Assembly (NCBI GenBank): GCA_022606135.1
Contig: JABYQN010000014.1
Coordinates: 372,001-436,000, forward strand
Reading direction: 5' to 3'
Length of the DNA stretch: 64,000 nucleotides
DNA from: Fomes fomentarius
Lineage: Eukaryota > Basidiomycota > Agaricomycetes > Polyporales > Polyporaceae
Shown here: positions 1 through 13,100 of the stretch, piece after piece
Position numbering within the stretch: the stretch's first letter is position 1
Layout of the letters: each line of letters starts with the position of its first letter
The notes under the pieces: model-generated
What the model was told of the DNA's origin: nothing
Seen by the model: only the letters and a program-made list of their open reading frames with translations
Databases searched by the model: none
Made by a program: the position numbers and the translations under genes

Positions 1-22
1 GAGCAATGCTCACCTCGCGTGA

Positions 23-550
23 CTAGGGCTCTTCTCGAGTCTTAGGACATCCGCTGGGATACCTGTGATGGCCTGTGATTACCTCGCAAGGCCATGTCCA
101 GGAAGTGGAGAAGAAGTTGACAATACGAGGTGCGATAAGCTCTTGTAGCGTCCATCCTCTTCTATGCCATCTGCTATTTCTGAATGACAAGGGTGCTCCT
201 TCGTCATCGCCTGGCGCGGTCCCTACGGCGGCGTCTTTCGGAACATCCTTGAGATAAACGAAGCATGCGAGGGCAAGGCCGTACTAGTGAAACATGGAAT
301 TGATTGCCTCGGGAAGGGGGTCGATACATGCCCACCGATACCCTTGCTCCTTCACATCCTTGCAAGATTTTGTGATTTTGGGTGACAGGTGCCCGTAGTA
401 GTCTGCGTGTTTCTCCTGTATCTTCCTCAGCTCGTCGAAGGTTTGCTCTTGGCTGTCCCAAACGTGAGAAAAAGTCGCATATCCCTCCTCAACAGCCTCT
501 GGAGAGACGAACTCCCGAGGTTTCGGTGTGCTAGTATTCAAAAGCCACAT
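23..550 (-). pseudogene. HET-domain (heterokaryon incompatibility-like) gene, broken by in-frame stop
   Basis: Read from the Met at 550, the frame gives the usual HET start (MWLLNTSTPK, then YATFSHVWDS for the normal Y-A-I-L-S-H-T-W, then EQTFDEL and EAINSMF). A TAG at 284-286 interrupts it. Beyond the stop the same frame stays open to a TAG at 23-25 and still encodes HET sequence, including FRNSRWHRRGWTLQELIAP. Compared with the family, the WIDTCCIDK...SAELSEAINSMF region is also shortened to ACIDPLPEAINSMF. HET proteins trigger cell death on non-self recognition. This copy is read as a pseudogene that has kept its frame apart from one stop, implying recent loss. A sequencing error at 284-286 is the main alternative. 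The C-terminal effector part is not in the window. Confidence 0.75.
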
Positions 551-1549
551 CAAGACGATGATTCTGGTAGAGTTGTCAATGCCTATTTGGCTTTTCGTGA
601 ACGATTGGTTTGCGTATCGCTTATGGCATAAGGGAACAGAGCAGTGGAAGATGGACTTGCCTTCTACTACAAAGAACAATCTCGTTATCTGCAGTGAACA
701 TTCGACGATCGTCCCTCGACAATTTTGGTATGCGGCCTGGGGGATCGACTCTGCTAGAGATGGACCCAGATGTCCCAGGTCGCCCGCCGTGTCTTCTGTG
801 GACGCTGAGGTAGGCCGGCTCAGCACGGAGGGTTCTTGAGCGGGTGTACTTCTCCAAGCACTGCCATGTGGGTGCAATACAAAAGGGGAGATGGGAGAGG
901 TCGCCGATGGTGATGCTAATTCAGAACAGAAACCGACATGCTAGTTGGAGTAGGGGTAGATGGAGCAATACGAGATTTTCGCTTGTGCCGCCCTGCATTT
1001 CTTCGAGCCCCGGTGTTTTCCAATGAAGTATGGGTTTGCCCCGCTTGTCAGGAGCACCGATGTGTCGCAGAGATCGCACGTAACAACATAGTATTGATGT
1101 CAAGAGAAAAGCGAGCTTCAAACTGGGTACCATCTTTGAGTGTGAGGACTTTGGGCTCTCTAGAGGAATCCTGCATGGTGTAAGAGGGTCAAACTTGCAT
1201 ACGAGGATCTACTGAGCTGATGTCATTGCGACAATGATCAAAGTGCAAGATATCATATAGATAAAATTGTGCATTCCATTAAGCGCTCTTGGCCTTGTTA
1301 ACGGCAGTAAGAATGTTCTTGCGTATGTACTGCCCAAAAAAGCTTTCATATTCTATACTGTGCACATATATATGTCAAAAATCAAATATGAAGGCATAAA
1401 AAGCAGTAGGGAAGAAGTTATGGACGAGTTCGCGCAAGAGGGGCATTGGAGTTGAAAATAGGACCCTGGACACCAGATTCACAACAACATGATGTCAGCG
1501 CTAGCTCGCCTCAACGGCCCCTGTCATTCCCCAACCACGACTCACCGCA
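551..1549. other. No recognisable gene
   Basis: The HET reading frame stays open upstream to 877 but carries no family sequence there. The rest is AT-richer DNA with no ORF or motif I can assign. Confidence 0.5.
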
Positions 1550-3802
1550 ATGGAGTCCCACACTGAGATCCTCAAACCAAGATTATCCATGGAGTTCAAC
1601 GTCACTTTTGGACGCGAACGCGGGTAAGCTCCCGCTGTCGGCCCTATAGCCATCGTCGCCAACCTAGACTTATTACTAGATCGTACTAACTGGGAGGGCT
1701 GGAAGCCATCCCCTTCGGAGTGGACGCAGTTAGATAATCCCTGGAAAGCGTTTGAAAAAAAAGTGGCGCAAGCATAAGGGACCAGTCTACAAAGTAGTCG
1801 ACGGTGCTCGGATCATCGATATTTCTGACCTTCGCCATCTGGTCGCAGACGTCCCTCCGTCGATCCTTGTGCGTACCTGCTATGACAATGCTGTCGTTGC
1901 CACGTTGCGCACAGCTGCCGTAGCATCTGACTCCGACATGATCTTTACTGGGCAGCCTGGTATCGGTGAGCGTTCTCTCTGTTCAATTTCCCTATTCAGA
2001 TCCAACTAACGACACCTCAGGCAAGACTACCTTTCTCCTTTACCTCCTTGTTCTGCTGTTGCAGCGCAAGCAGGTTGTCTTGCTCACTCTAGACCCCTCC
2101 AAACCGTCGCTCCTCTTCTACCATAATCGTGTCTATAAAGCCACTACATCGCCTGACATAGAGAACCTTCCCAGCCCCGACGGTCCCTTGTTGATCTAGT
2201 CGCTGTTTGAGGCCAATCGGGAGCTTTTACCGGAGTGTGCCTATCAAGCTCCAATACTCTTCCCTGTTCAGGCGCCCTCTCCAAATCCCGCACTTTACAA
2301 GTCATGGCGGAAGAAGCCGAACCCTCTTCTCAGTGCGTTCCCGCTGTGGAAACGTGAAGAGTTCAAACAGGGGTAGGATTCCTCCCACTATTGTCTCATC
2401 GGTGCTGATTTCAGTTACTAGACTGCAGCTGCATAAAGGCCTTGCCCACCTCCAGGGAGAGTTAGGCTCGATGTTGGAGACGTGGCAAGACCACATCCGC
2501 GACTCCTCTTTCACGTACTCTTGTGCCCTTGACCTGCTCAGAGCCGCCTGTGGAGACAAACGGCCTGAATCAGTGGACGCGGCGGTGGATCTCCTCCTCG
2601 AAGCCTGCATCACAGCATTTGGATACGTTGCCCGTGACGTATTCAGGGCCATAGTGGGACCTGGTGGTTATGAAGACCTTCTTGATACGCACGAGGAGGC
2701 ATCTCAGCTCCCGTACGAAAAACTGGAGGAGATCGTCAAGGCGGTTGTAGGCTCGAACAGCCTCGGAAAACATGTTCCTCACCGTGTGGTGTGTATCCGT
2801 CCCCGCACCAACGCGGGGGAGCGGGTGAGATGGCGCATTGACTTCAAGTCGGATATGATGGCGAAGAAGATGTCGGAGAAGTGGGCCGACGCACAGGAAG
2901 GAAAAGTGCGCGAGCTCATGGCATATCTTTCCACCGCCCCCGCAGGAAATACATTTGTCGGGTGGTTCTTCGAAGCACTTGCGCATCGCCGCATTCTAGC
3001 TGCGGACGGCGCTCAGGAGTGCTGGTCACTCAAGCCGATGACCTTTCGAGAACCTTCTACGTTCGTTCTCCGCATCTCAGCCGCGTCTATACCCAAGATC
3101 CCCAAGAAGCATCGGCTCCCTGTCCCTTTCGATACGGAGTCCATCACCAGCGAGCAACTCGAGCTGAGGGATGACGAGTATTACATCCCCAATATAGCCA
3201 ACTTCCCTCTCATCGACTCTTTCCTTGTCACTTTCGAACCTGGTTCCTCTGCGGCGGCGCCGTCCGCTGATCTGTGATTATTTGAGATGACGACGTCGGT
3301 GCGGCACCGAGGTACGTCGACGTCGACGGGCTACGACAAGATCCAGAACATTATCTCCATGCTCGAGAAGCAGCTCAGGACGCAGACGTCTCACGTGGAG
3401 CCTCCCAAGAAGCGAAGGAAGCTGCAGGTTCCGAAGTCAAAGGTTCAGAAGGTCCAAGTCCACTACGTCCTTGTTTGTCCTGCAGGCAAAGAACACAGGA
3501 AATGGGCGCTCCCTCCAGGCTGGGCTGACAAAGTAAGGGGTGACGGATATCTCATGGAGCTCGACGTGTTACACTCAACGCAGGCTGGCAGGGTGTCGGG
3601 CGATGAGGGGAAAGAGCCGGACTGCGGGTGTGTGCACGTGGTCGAAGAGTCCGGTCGTGTCTACACAAGTGAGTGGTGGTGTCGCATCGCAGGGTCAGGA
3701 ACTATGAACGACGAACGAAGAGAGTTATGGCTCTGTGACATGTCTGAATACAGACGACGAACGAGTACCATTTTCGCGTCTCCTTGGCTTCCCACAGCTT
3801 GA
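1550..3802 (+). pseudogene. P-loop NTPase, Crinkler/RHS-like family, multiply broken
   Basis: Recognisable blocks in order: NWEGWKPSPSEWTQLDNPW (about 1688-1745), a junction at an A8 run (1755-1762) where the frame shifts into WRKHKGPVYKVVDGAR, then DMIFTGQPGIG. An intron at 1966-2020 splits the Walker A motif, giving GQPGIG|KTT. The next exon runs to 2372, is interrupted by an in-frame TAG at 2197-2199, and resumes with SLFEANRELLPECAYQ. A second intron (2373-2421) leads to a long exon (GLQLHKGLAHLQG to 3277) ending in TGA, after which the same frame continues with VHYVLVCPAGKEHRKW. The arrangement (N-terminal W-rich segment, P-loop, long variable C-terminus) fits large basidiomycete Crinkler/RHS-like families; the exact family name is my inference. 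At least one frameshift and two stops make it a pseudogene. The 5' end is unresolved: the only GT-AG pair there would make a 26-nt intron. Confidence 0.6.
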
Positions 3803-5220
3803 ACCGAAGCGCATCTGACGTACGCTCTCCTTCGCCCGTAGGCCGACGTCCAAGAGATCACAGCAGCACTCGGCGGGCAGGATTGACAAAAATATTCCGA
3901 ATTCTAAGGGACTGAGCGTGTGCCACTGGTACATGACGGAACATGGGCGAGCACAGAACACGGATGCGTATGCATATAATCGACAACAATGCGAGTGGCA
4001 GTCGACCATCCCTTCCATCTCCTCGCGCATCATGCATCCTCCTCCTTCAGCCACTCCTCGTCCGTCACGTTGTTCGCCTCAGCGGCGTCCACAGCCTCGA
4101 GCAGCTCCAACGCGCCAATGTAGAGGAGCAGTTCGCTCTGCCGGGTTGAACTTGAATGTCTAGTCGGAGTCTCTGGTTGAGTCGTCCCCAGGCCCGGGAG
4201 CATCAGCAGAAATACTCACAGGGTGTGATGCGGTGTGGTTTGCACTCAGAACTCGCTGTCAAACGTCCCTGAACACGGTGCTTCCTCAAACGTTCAGGCA
4301 AATGTCCTCAGATACGGTGCTCCTCAATCGTCCAACTCACCGGGCTCGTCGTCATCACCACCTTCCTCATAACCTTGGTCCATTACTAGTAGTACCTTAC
4401 CCCAGAGCCCCGAGTCTGTCTAAGCACGACAAGGTTAGCTCAGCCACAATTTATACGGTACTTGCAGGCGGCCGCGTGCATCACTATGTGTTCTGACTCT
4501 CAGTGAGACTCGTGAGACTGTGAGTTCGTCCCCCGTGTCGTCCGCCAAGCGGCGACTCAGACAAGAGCGACGCGCGCCGCCACCGTTGCATCATCGGATG
4601 ATGTTCCCTGCAGCTAAAGCCACCGCTAGTGAGTGCGGTGCACAAGGCACTTGAAAAAAGGAACTTACGCTGTGCTGCGTATAACAACGCATTCGGAGTC
4701 ACAGTTCTCTCTCTCCTCGACCCGAGAGAACCAAGGGATAGTGATTGATCTTCCTTCTACACATGAACAAGGACTAAAAAACTATATTCGTACAAAGGAT
4801 ACATATACGCGCGATGACGATGACTGGACGGACGGAGAGGTGCAAGGGTGAGGATGGGGAGGAGGAAATACGCTACAATGTGCGCCTCTCGCCGCGCGAG
4901 AGGGCGATGGATTATCTGGGGAACACTCGGGAAGGGAACACAGCGCCTGGCAGGAAATGGAGGGGTGCAAAGGGCGGGAAAGACAAATCGAGGGATGTCG
5001 ATGATACTACCAAGAATACCGAACACAGAACACCGGACACTAAACACCAAACACCGTACACCAAACGGGCATATGCATATGCAGCTACCTATCCTCCAAG
5101 CTCAATCGTCATACGTAGCATGCGGGGAACAGGCGAGTGTCATTTGCAGGATCATGCTGGGGGCGGAAACATGGAACATGGAACATGAGATGACGCGTTC
5201 GGCCCAGGACGGCCTGCCTT
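3803..5220. other. Intergenic, no recognisable gene
   Basis: Contains short direct repeats of ACACC/AACACC type around 5020-5070 (CCGAACACAGAACACCGGAC...) and no ORF with protein-like composition. The right end probably holds the 3' UTR of the minus-strand transcription factor. Confidence 0.5.
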
Positions 5221-8200
5221 TCATCCGATGATGGGCGCAGCCATATGGTACTGATTGAAAGCGTTATCGAACCCGTTCGGCACCGTGTCCATCGACTGTG
5301 GCGACTCGGGCCACGTGAACCTGCGCAAAGCAAGGGACAAACTTGCGTGAGCACACATTGCACTGACAGCTCGCTCGCTTTGAGATAAGAAAAACCGTCC
5401 ATACCCAGGCATCATCATGTCCTTCCAATAGTTGGGGTTCTGCAACGCGAGCAGCGGGCCCCACGAGTCGTCCTGCTGCTGTCCAAACTGGTACATCCCT
5501 TGGCCGTCGCCGTTGACGGCGGTGTACGCGGGCTCGTCGAACGCAGGCGAAGTCGGCATCGTGAACGACGAGTCCGAGAAGGACGCAGGGCTGCTTCCCG
5601 CGATGCTCTCGTACGAGCCGCCGGGGGCGGAGCCGAGGCTGCCAAAGGGCGCGTTCGAACTGCTCGTGGACGATGGCGACGGCTGGAAGGCGTTGTTCGC
5701 CTGCGGGGGCGCGCCGCGGGTCGCCGTCTGTGGTGGGGGCTGTGAAGGAGGCTGCTGATCCGAAACACGAGCACTCACCGCCAGGTCGCGGCGGTGCTTC
5801 CTCAGGAGCGAGTGGAGGAAGCGCGAATGCAGCGCGGGCGTATGCCGCTCGTCGATCGCGACTTCGGGCGAGCCGAGCTTCTCGATGAGGCGTGAGATGA
5901 GGTCGAAGATCTCCTGCTGCCGCTCGCGCGGGACGAAGCTTGCGAATTCCGCGCGCAGGAGCTTGGGAAGAGGTGCATTTGTCAATGACGTCACGGGAGC
6001 TCACACATGCAGGGCGAACGTACCTTGAGAAGGAACGCGGATGCGAATGACGCAAACACAAAGTAGCCGTCTGGACACGTCTTCATGTAGCCGGTTGGGA
6101 TCAGCCGCTCGACAATAGTGGTTATGACCATCTTCGCAGACTCGAAGCACTGCGAACAGTTCAACACGCCTTCTCCTTGAGCGGACGTAATCAACTTGCC
6201 TTTTCGATGAAGAACTCATCCTCGGCTTGCAACCCACGCTTAAAGGCTTGCTGGAAGCCGAACGAGTACATGACCAGTCTTGAGTAGTTCGTGAGGCTAC
6301 CAGGAGACAGTCAGTTCATGCGGAAGGACAATCAGAGACGGACTTACAAAGGAAGTAGCTCGGCACGGAACTTGAGCGCAGGATCTGCAAACCACGCTTA
6401 GCGAACACATACGTCAGTTCCATATGGTGGAAAGACAAACCGGTGAGGTCAGAGTCGCGCTGGAAGCGACCCATCCACTCTTCAAAGTACTGGCGTAGCT
6501 GGTCATCATGCTCAATGATGACGGAGCGGAAGTCCAGGTTCTGTCGCCATGCAGTCAGTCGCGGCATACTCGTTCGGAGAACTGTCAACTCACCTGGTTC
6601 AAACCGGTGGGAGACTCCGGGTCGGAGTAGATGGCGTCATGGAAGCGAGAGACGACTCGGAGCATTTGCGCGTAGGCCGAGGTTCCGATGTTCAGCTACA
6701 CGGAAGCGGTCAATCTGGCGTCTCGGGATCAATCGTGCGCTCAGACATACAGTTGAGTTCATCCGGGACGACTTGTACCAATCGGCGGAGTGGCGGATCG
6801 TGCTGTCCAAATCGTTCACGTTATGCTCAACAAACGAACGAGCAAGTCTACTCACTAGTCCTCCTTGATAGTCGAAGGCTTGCCGAACTGGGCCGCCGTC
6901 GAACGATCGAGGTTGAAACAGAGCATCCACACGCGCGTCTGGTTGATCATCTCGCGCTCTTGCTTTTCGGTCTTGGGCTTGACGTTGGACACAACATGCA
7001 GGTTCAGATCGGTAGCAATCCTGGTGTGCACGGTCAGATTGAGCAGCCGAACAAATAAGCCATTTAACTCACCGAATGGCAAGGCCCGTGTAGAGCCAGT
7101 TCCTGTCCTCCTCCCATCTGCGGGCGGGGACGCCATAAAGGCTCATGAGGATGTAGGCCTGCGAAAGCTCGACGGACTTCCAGCCGTTGAGGAGGGCAGA
7201 GGCCGCGGCGTGCTTGGCAAAGTGCATCGCGATGGGGTAGATCTCGGACTTGTCCGTGTAGTATCGGGAAGAGATCGCGCACACTGGCACCACGCTGTGA
7301 GTGGCTTGCGGATGGGCGGATGGAGCGAGGATGACATACCGACAGTGAAGAGGAACGGACAGCGTGCAAAGGTCGAGGCCGGCGTGTGCAGCACCGGGTC
7401 GAGCACGTCGCAGTGCACGTTCACCCGCTCAAAGTATCTGACAAATTGGGTCAGAGACGCTGCGGTCCGATGCATGGACGGACGTACATTTTGAACAGCT
7501 TCTCCACGTCGTCTGGAGTAACCAGACCATGAACCAGGATGTCCGGTGGGCTGACGCTCTCGATCATCGTCGCACGCAATCCAAGGTTGAAAGCAGGCCC
7601 TGGGTCGAAGAACGTCTCGCACGCGACGCCCTGTGCACGAGGAGGATGAGCACCATCTCACACCCGACGTTCGCGCGCTCAGACTCACCACATCGTCGTC
7701 CGAGGACGCATCGTCCTTGGGCTTTGCCGGCGCCTTCTTTTTCCTCTTGCTCTTGTTGTCTAGCGCGAGGTTCGCGAGCAGTCCGATCGGGACGGCCTCG
7801 TTCGCCAGCGCCGTCGGCCGATCGTCTGCGTCCTTGAGCGGCTCGTCATCTTCGGGCTGCCCGACGCTGCCCCGCTCCGTAGGCTCGCCTGCGCCGCCGT
7901 CCTGACCTTCCTCGTCCGATTCATCGCTCGGCTGCCCGTCGGCACGCGTGTCCATCTTGAACGCGCTCACGCCGCCAGGCGCCCCGGCCGCCTGCACGCT
8001 CGCCTGCAGTCTGTCCAGCCATGCGAGCACGTTCTGGTTGTTCTGGTCCGTCGGCGACGTCGCCATCCGGTACGACGCAATCGACATCGGCGTGGCCAGA
8101 TAGGGGTTGTGGATCTGTAAGTGACGGAGGAGTAAGTACGGGACGCGACATCCATCGCGAGTTGTGGACCCGGCGCCGCCAACGCCGACGCACCTGTTTG

Positions 8201-10148
8201 AGCAGCGATTCGATGATGGCATTCTTCTGGCGGATCTGTGCGAGAAGATACTCGCGTTTACTGTGCCCGGGCGAAATCACGGTCCAGTCAGCGAAATCGT
8301 CCCCGAGAGCGTCACCGGACGAGAATGAGCAACTGTCTGCGGACATCACCACGCAGCGTTCGACACGGGCGAGAGAACGTCCGGCCGTTCTCTTAAGTGT
8401 CCAGCAGCGCATTGCCCAACACTCACTTTGGTGCATTCCGGGGCTTGCGTCCTTCAACGATGCACTGATGCCCACCCGACTTGCAGCGCTTGCACGTGTT
8501 GTCGTCGGCCGGGAATTCGCACCTCATCTATCGCACCGCCATACAGACGCATCAGTCTCCGGGCATGCACCACGCCATACATGGCAGTCTTGCCAGCCAC
8601 GGCCGCTGGCCAGTGATAAACGGCACGCACCTTGAGCTTCTTACAATGCTTACACGCCCCGGGACTAGCATATCGCCACCGAATTACAGCCCAAGCGAGA
8701 GCACATCGAGGCAGCGAACGCCGACGCGGGACGGTAAGCCGTATAGACGCCGGGAGGGTGATATTTCCGCGAGCGGCGGACGTTACGGAAGCGTATAAAT
8801 GCCCGATTTTGCCGGTTGCGTGCGTCGAGGAGGAATGCAATGGAAGAGAAAGAGGAAGAAGAAGAAAAACACGAGGAGTGCGAGAGGGAGAGAGAGGCGT
8901 CAGCACACGGCACAACTCCGCGACTGATATCCGAGACTTACAGTCTACTCGGCATGGATTGTCCCTGCGGCGGCGGCACGCTCACCGTCGTGAATCCGCC
9001 GTCCATGCCAAACGGCCGATCGTCGTCGCTCTGCGTGTCGCTGTCCTCGCCGTCGTGCGCATCGTCCACGCGTGCGCGCTTCGTCTTACCCCGGCCCCGC
9101 CCGCGTGCGGCGCTTCCGGACGGGTTCCGGGAGGAGGATCCTTGACCGCGGCCGTGGCCTGCGGGGTTATGCTGAGATGCCAGGGGATAAGCATGAGTAT
9201 GGCCATCGTCGGTGCCACCCACCGAAGGGGTCGAGACAGAGGACGAGAGCGCGGTGAGTTCCGACGTGGGCGTGTAGGCCGATGTCGACGGGTGTTGTTC
9301 TGGCTGGTAGCCGACAAAGTTGTAGGAGGAGTGTATATGCGGCTGGGGTTGTGGCTGCTGCTGCTCGGCGGCTCGTGGGACCTCGGGGTAATAGTACTCT
9401 GCTCCGGGGGTCTGCTGGAGGCCAAACGGCGGCTGCTGATGGGCCGGGGACTGTTGTGACTGCTGGAACGATCCGGAGGGGGCCCCGGGAACGCGGATTT
9501 GGGGGACAGAAGAGTAGCTCACGGGAGCGCCGCCGCGCTGGGGGATACGGCTCGAGGGGAGGGCGCGTTGGGGGCGATCGGCAGGGCCGGGCTGCCCTAC
9601 GAGGTGGTGCGAGTCGTAGCGTGCGCCCTGGTCGGTGTACTCCTGCACGAACGGATACTGGCTCTGGCCCGGGTTCTGGGCGGGAGCGACGGGGACGTGG
9701 TGGAGCTGGGACTGTTGCGGGAACTGGACGTTACCGGCCATGCCGCCGCCCTGCGCGTAGGTGTATTGGGAGCTCCCGCTGCCGTAGTGCTCCATTACCC
9801 ACTGTTCGTAGTTTGGGCCCTCGGGGACGACGGCTTGGTTGGGGTCGTAGAACGAAGGGGGAGGGCCGATCATGGAGGGCGACGCTTGCGAGCGGGATAC
9901 TGGAGGAGGTTGGCAAGAACGTTCAAGGCCCGCGAGCGGACAACGGATAGCAAAGTCAAAGTACTCACCGGAAGAGGGCAGATTCGCAAGCTCAGGCTCG
10001 AAGGTTGGGGCTTTGTTGAATAGCGGAGGAGGAGATAGATCAGAAGAGCGTCGCGAGCAGCGCCTACCTAAAAGGAGGACATACCACCGGAGTCCCGCTG
10101 GTTCGCTGAGTGGGCCGGGGAGCGACTGGCCCGTTGAGAGCTGGACAT
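5221..10148 (-). CDS. Zn(II)2Cys6 fungal transcription factor with middle homology domain
   Basis: Proposed join, 5' to 3' on minus: 10148-10085, 10010-9969, 9899-8942, 8664-8631, 8527-8427, 8260-8194, 8114-7689, 7630-7488, 7437-7340, 7283-7073, 7020-6856, 6802-6751, 6695-6594, 6540-6441, 6384-6348, 6296-6200, 6149-6024, 5961-5405, 5320-5221. All phases agree and give 1159 residues. The N-terminus is Gln/Pro/Ser-rich. A basic GRGRGKTKRARV patch precedes the binuclear cluster (Cys 359, 362, 369, 378, 381, 388), which is assembled from three exons. A helical REYLLAQIRQK...IIESLLK linker (about 401-422) may dimerise. The fungal transcription-factor homology domain runs from about 564 to 905. The tail is Ser/Pro/Gln-rich and ends ...HMAAPIIG. 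Expected role: nuclear sequence-specific regulator; targets unknown. The start at 10148 was chosen because two upstream mini-exons splice in frame; 9873 is an alternative Met. One intron (6150-6199) has a GC donor. Confidence 0.88.
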
Positions 10149-13100
10149 GAACTTGATGAGGTTGTCAGTTCTCCACGCGGTTTAAAACGCCAGCAGTGCA
10201 ATCGATGTCGCTGGTGAGGCGGTGTGCTCTGGCCTGGGCTGTGCCAGGAAGTCTGACCACGATGGCCACTTGCAGTCCTCCCAGAACGTTCGTGACGCGT
10301 AGAATGCACTGCCCAGCAACCGCCTTGAGCACTAGACGGTCCCAAGGAATGCGTACAGTGAGAGCAAGGAGCACAGCTGGGCTCGAGCAGGGTGCGCCGT
10401 AGTAAGCCGTGTCAGATGAACTTATATTTGCGGCCGTCCGAGGCGCTTGAAGCAAGGAAGTTGACAATTCCGAACTAATTTTTGAGACAGATTCAAGATA
10501 CGCGGTCGGACGCGCTGCAGAGAAAGAGCAATGGAGTAGGATGCAGGTAGGATGTGGCTGACGTGGAAGTTGTGTGCGCGAAGGTGGTGCCCCGGATGCG
10601 GCTGTTCGAGGAATGTACGAACCGATCACAAGCGCGATTCATACACACTCTCAATAAGGATTAGATTGTCGCCTCTGCGCCGACAATCGACGGATGTCAA
10701 AGTTGTACACATTGCATTGGTTCTACGGCCTTCCATAGCCAATTTACTTGTACTAGTATCTAAGCATAGTAGAGCGGAGACTTGAAGAGTATACTCGAGC
10801 AACAACATGGACCTCATCGTGCCGCCGGTGAAACCACCGTGCCCGATCGGTCCCTTCGAATTTGTGCAACAGGACCGGGGTATCGGACAGCAAGGCCCGG
10901 TGGCGACTATGCGCACGGCAGGTTTTGAACGAACACAGGCTGTTCTCACATATGGGTCTGTTGCAGTACTCGCCAGAGAGTGACCCATGTATGCTAAACT
11001 GGAGACGGCCACTGAGAGGTCGCGTGTACGGGATTCCATATTCATGTTGCGTTCATAGCACTTGAGCACCCTAGTGTAGATCGCCTCCAGGCCCTCAGTT
11101 GCCCGATCAAAGCTATAAGGTTCCGGATTCCCAGACATGCCTAAATCTGAACCGATTGGAATCGGTGAGAGTAGGTGGGTAAGCCGTACCGCGTGAGGTC
11201 AACGTATATCGAGAGAAATATTTCCGACATACCTTTCCAACACCTCAACGTCCGGATAACCATAGCGAGTGCTCCTTCCGCAATTGTCTTTTGGTCACTA
11301 TGGACACAATTGCAATGACTTCCCTGTCAGTGGTGTCGGTGAACTGCGGCTGCGTATCGCTCTCACGACTGAAGCAATGATGCCACTCGTTGGGGGCAAC
11401 AAATGCCGCGCGCGCCGTGTTCGACAGTACGCTCACTAGCCTCCAATGAGAACCCATCAATGTCTATGAGATGCTGAGAAGGTACGTACTGGATACTAAA
11501 TTACACTTTGTGTGCCAATCCCACTGCGGTCTCCGAGAAGGTGATGTTGCGTCTCCGGTGACGCACTATCGCCGGGTTTTCTACTCGCACGACCCGTCCA
11601 GACGCTTGTTTAAAGCGACCTTGCGACTTCTGAAACATGGATACCAGGATCGAGAGCTCCTCGGGACAAACCACGGCTCGGAGAAGGTGCAAAGGCGATT
11701 CGCGAATGATAATTTCCGGAGAGTTCTTTGACCTCGAGGTGTCAGCTCCGCAGACCGTGTAATGGATGCATGGGCGAAGTAGACGGTTGCTGAAAGCCTG
11801 TACCACGTTCACGGTCCGAATGCATATAGGGTTAATGACATACCGCGTAAAATGCTTGTATCATCTCCCTGGCTTTCTGTGATTTGATGCTCATATTGCG
11901 AGTGCCATGCCACGACCATGGGCCAGGGTAGATATATCGCTTCGGCGCTCCGCTCTTGGCGGGTCGACATGCGTACGTCCCGGAGCTAACTTGCGGTTTA
12001 GTCAAGTTCGTCGTCCCGTGATAGCGATACCGCAGATAGCTATAGGACGCACCATAGAAGGGGCATACACGCACACATTTTAGGGTGCCCGTAAGGTAAG
12101 TACAACCAACACGAACTGGCACACCGGGCCAGGCCCTGGAGTCAGTGAGAAAATACCCTAGATAGTGAGTCATGTTATGCACTGGGGGGTAGGCATATGG
12201 TATAGGGTCCAACGAATTGTGCTCAGCGCTTGACGAGTAAGGATGCGACCATTCCTGGCCGGATCTTGCGTGTGCACGGAGCACACAGGCCGCACACAGG
12301 CCGCACATATGAGGTATTTGCGAACCTCCTGCCTGTGAGGATATCGGTCAACGCTTGGACTAAATGGAGTATCTGGAAGATGCCTGCCACGCAATCGTTG
12401 TCGCGACGTCTCAAGGTTCAACCCGTGTGATTTTCTTCAAGTTCCTTCTTAATGTATCGCTTGAGTGTCGGGCGCTCCGAGGTCTGGGATCCAACGTGTT
12501 TTGCATGCTATGCATACTTGTATGTTTAGTAGCGCTGGTAAGAGCAGTAGGCGCAGACGTATGTGGTGTCTTAGAAGGGAATTGTGGACCAGCACGCCAG
12601 GTGTCAAGCACGAGATACACGTGGTAGAAGAAGGGTGCATGCTTGGGACGCCTGTCAGTATCGGAGGTTCCCACGCGTCTTCGGCTATCGTGGTCAGCGC
12701 TTGTATTACCATTCCGGGCACCGTTGCCTTGTCTCTTCAGCACCTCCTCACACTAACTTGGTCCTCACACGCGTACACAGTTTGCAAAAATATTGGTCGT
12801 CACTATGAGTGATATTCTCTCAAAATATTTGGAGGGCAAGATTGTGAGTCATGTGGTCATATGCAGTGCCACGTACTACAACCCGAGTTCCCTAGGATTT
12901 CGAAGGGCAGAAGACCGTCGAGCAACTCTCAAGAAACACTCTTATTGTTGCGACTGTGCGTTGACTCATTCTTGACAAGAATACCCAGCTCATCGTCTGG
13001 TTCAGATTGTCTCGTTCGTGATTGGATTCGCTGCTCAGTCGTTGCAGGTGCTGTTCGGCGTGTTCGCCTTGTTCGTAGTGCTTCTGAGTGCGGTGAGTGT

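Noticed and set aside
1624..1649. GT...AG pair as first intron of the P-loop gene
   Set aside because: Only 26 nt, far below the intron sizes seen elsewhere here, and the phases on either side do not match.
7143..8222. 359-codon minus-strand ORF as a separate gene
   Set aside because: It reads through three introns of the transcription factor. Exon-by-exon phases and family motifs support the spliced model instead.
8632..9459. 275-codon plus-strand ORF
   Set aside because: Antisense of the large first coding exon of the Zn2Cys6 factor, whose reading is supported by splicing into the zinc cluster.
10626..12308. Series of minus-strand ORFs as one gene
   Set aside because: Could not be joined by consistent splice sites and no family was recognised.
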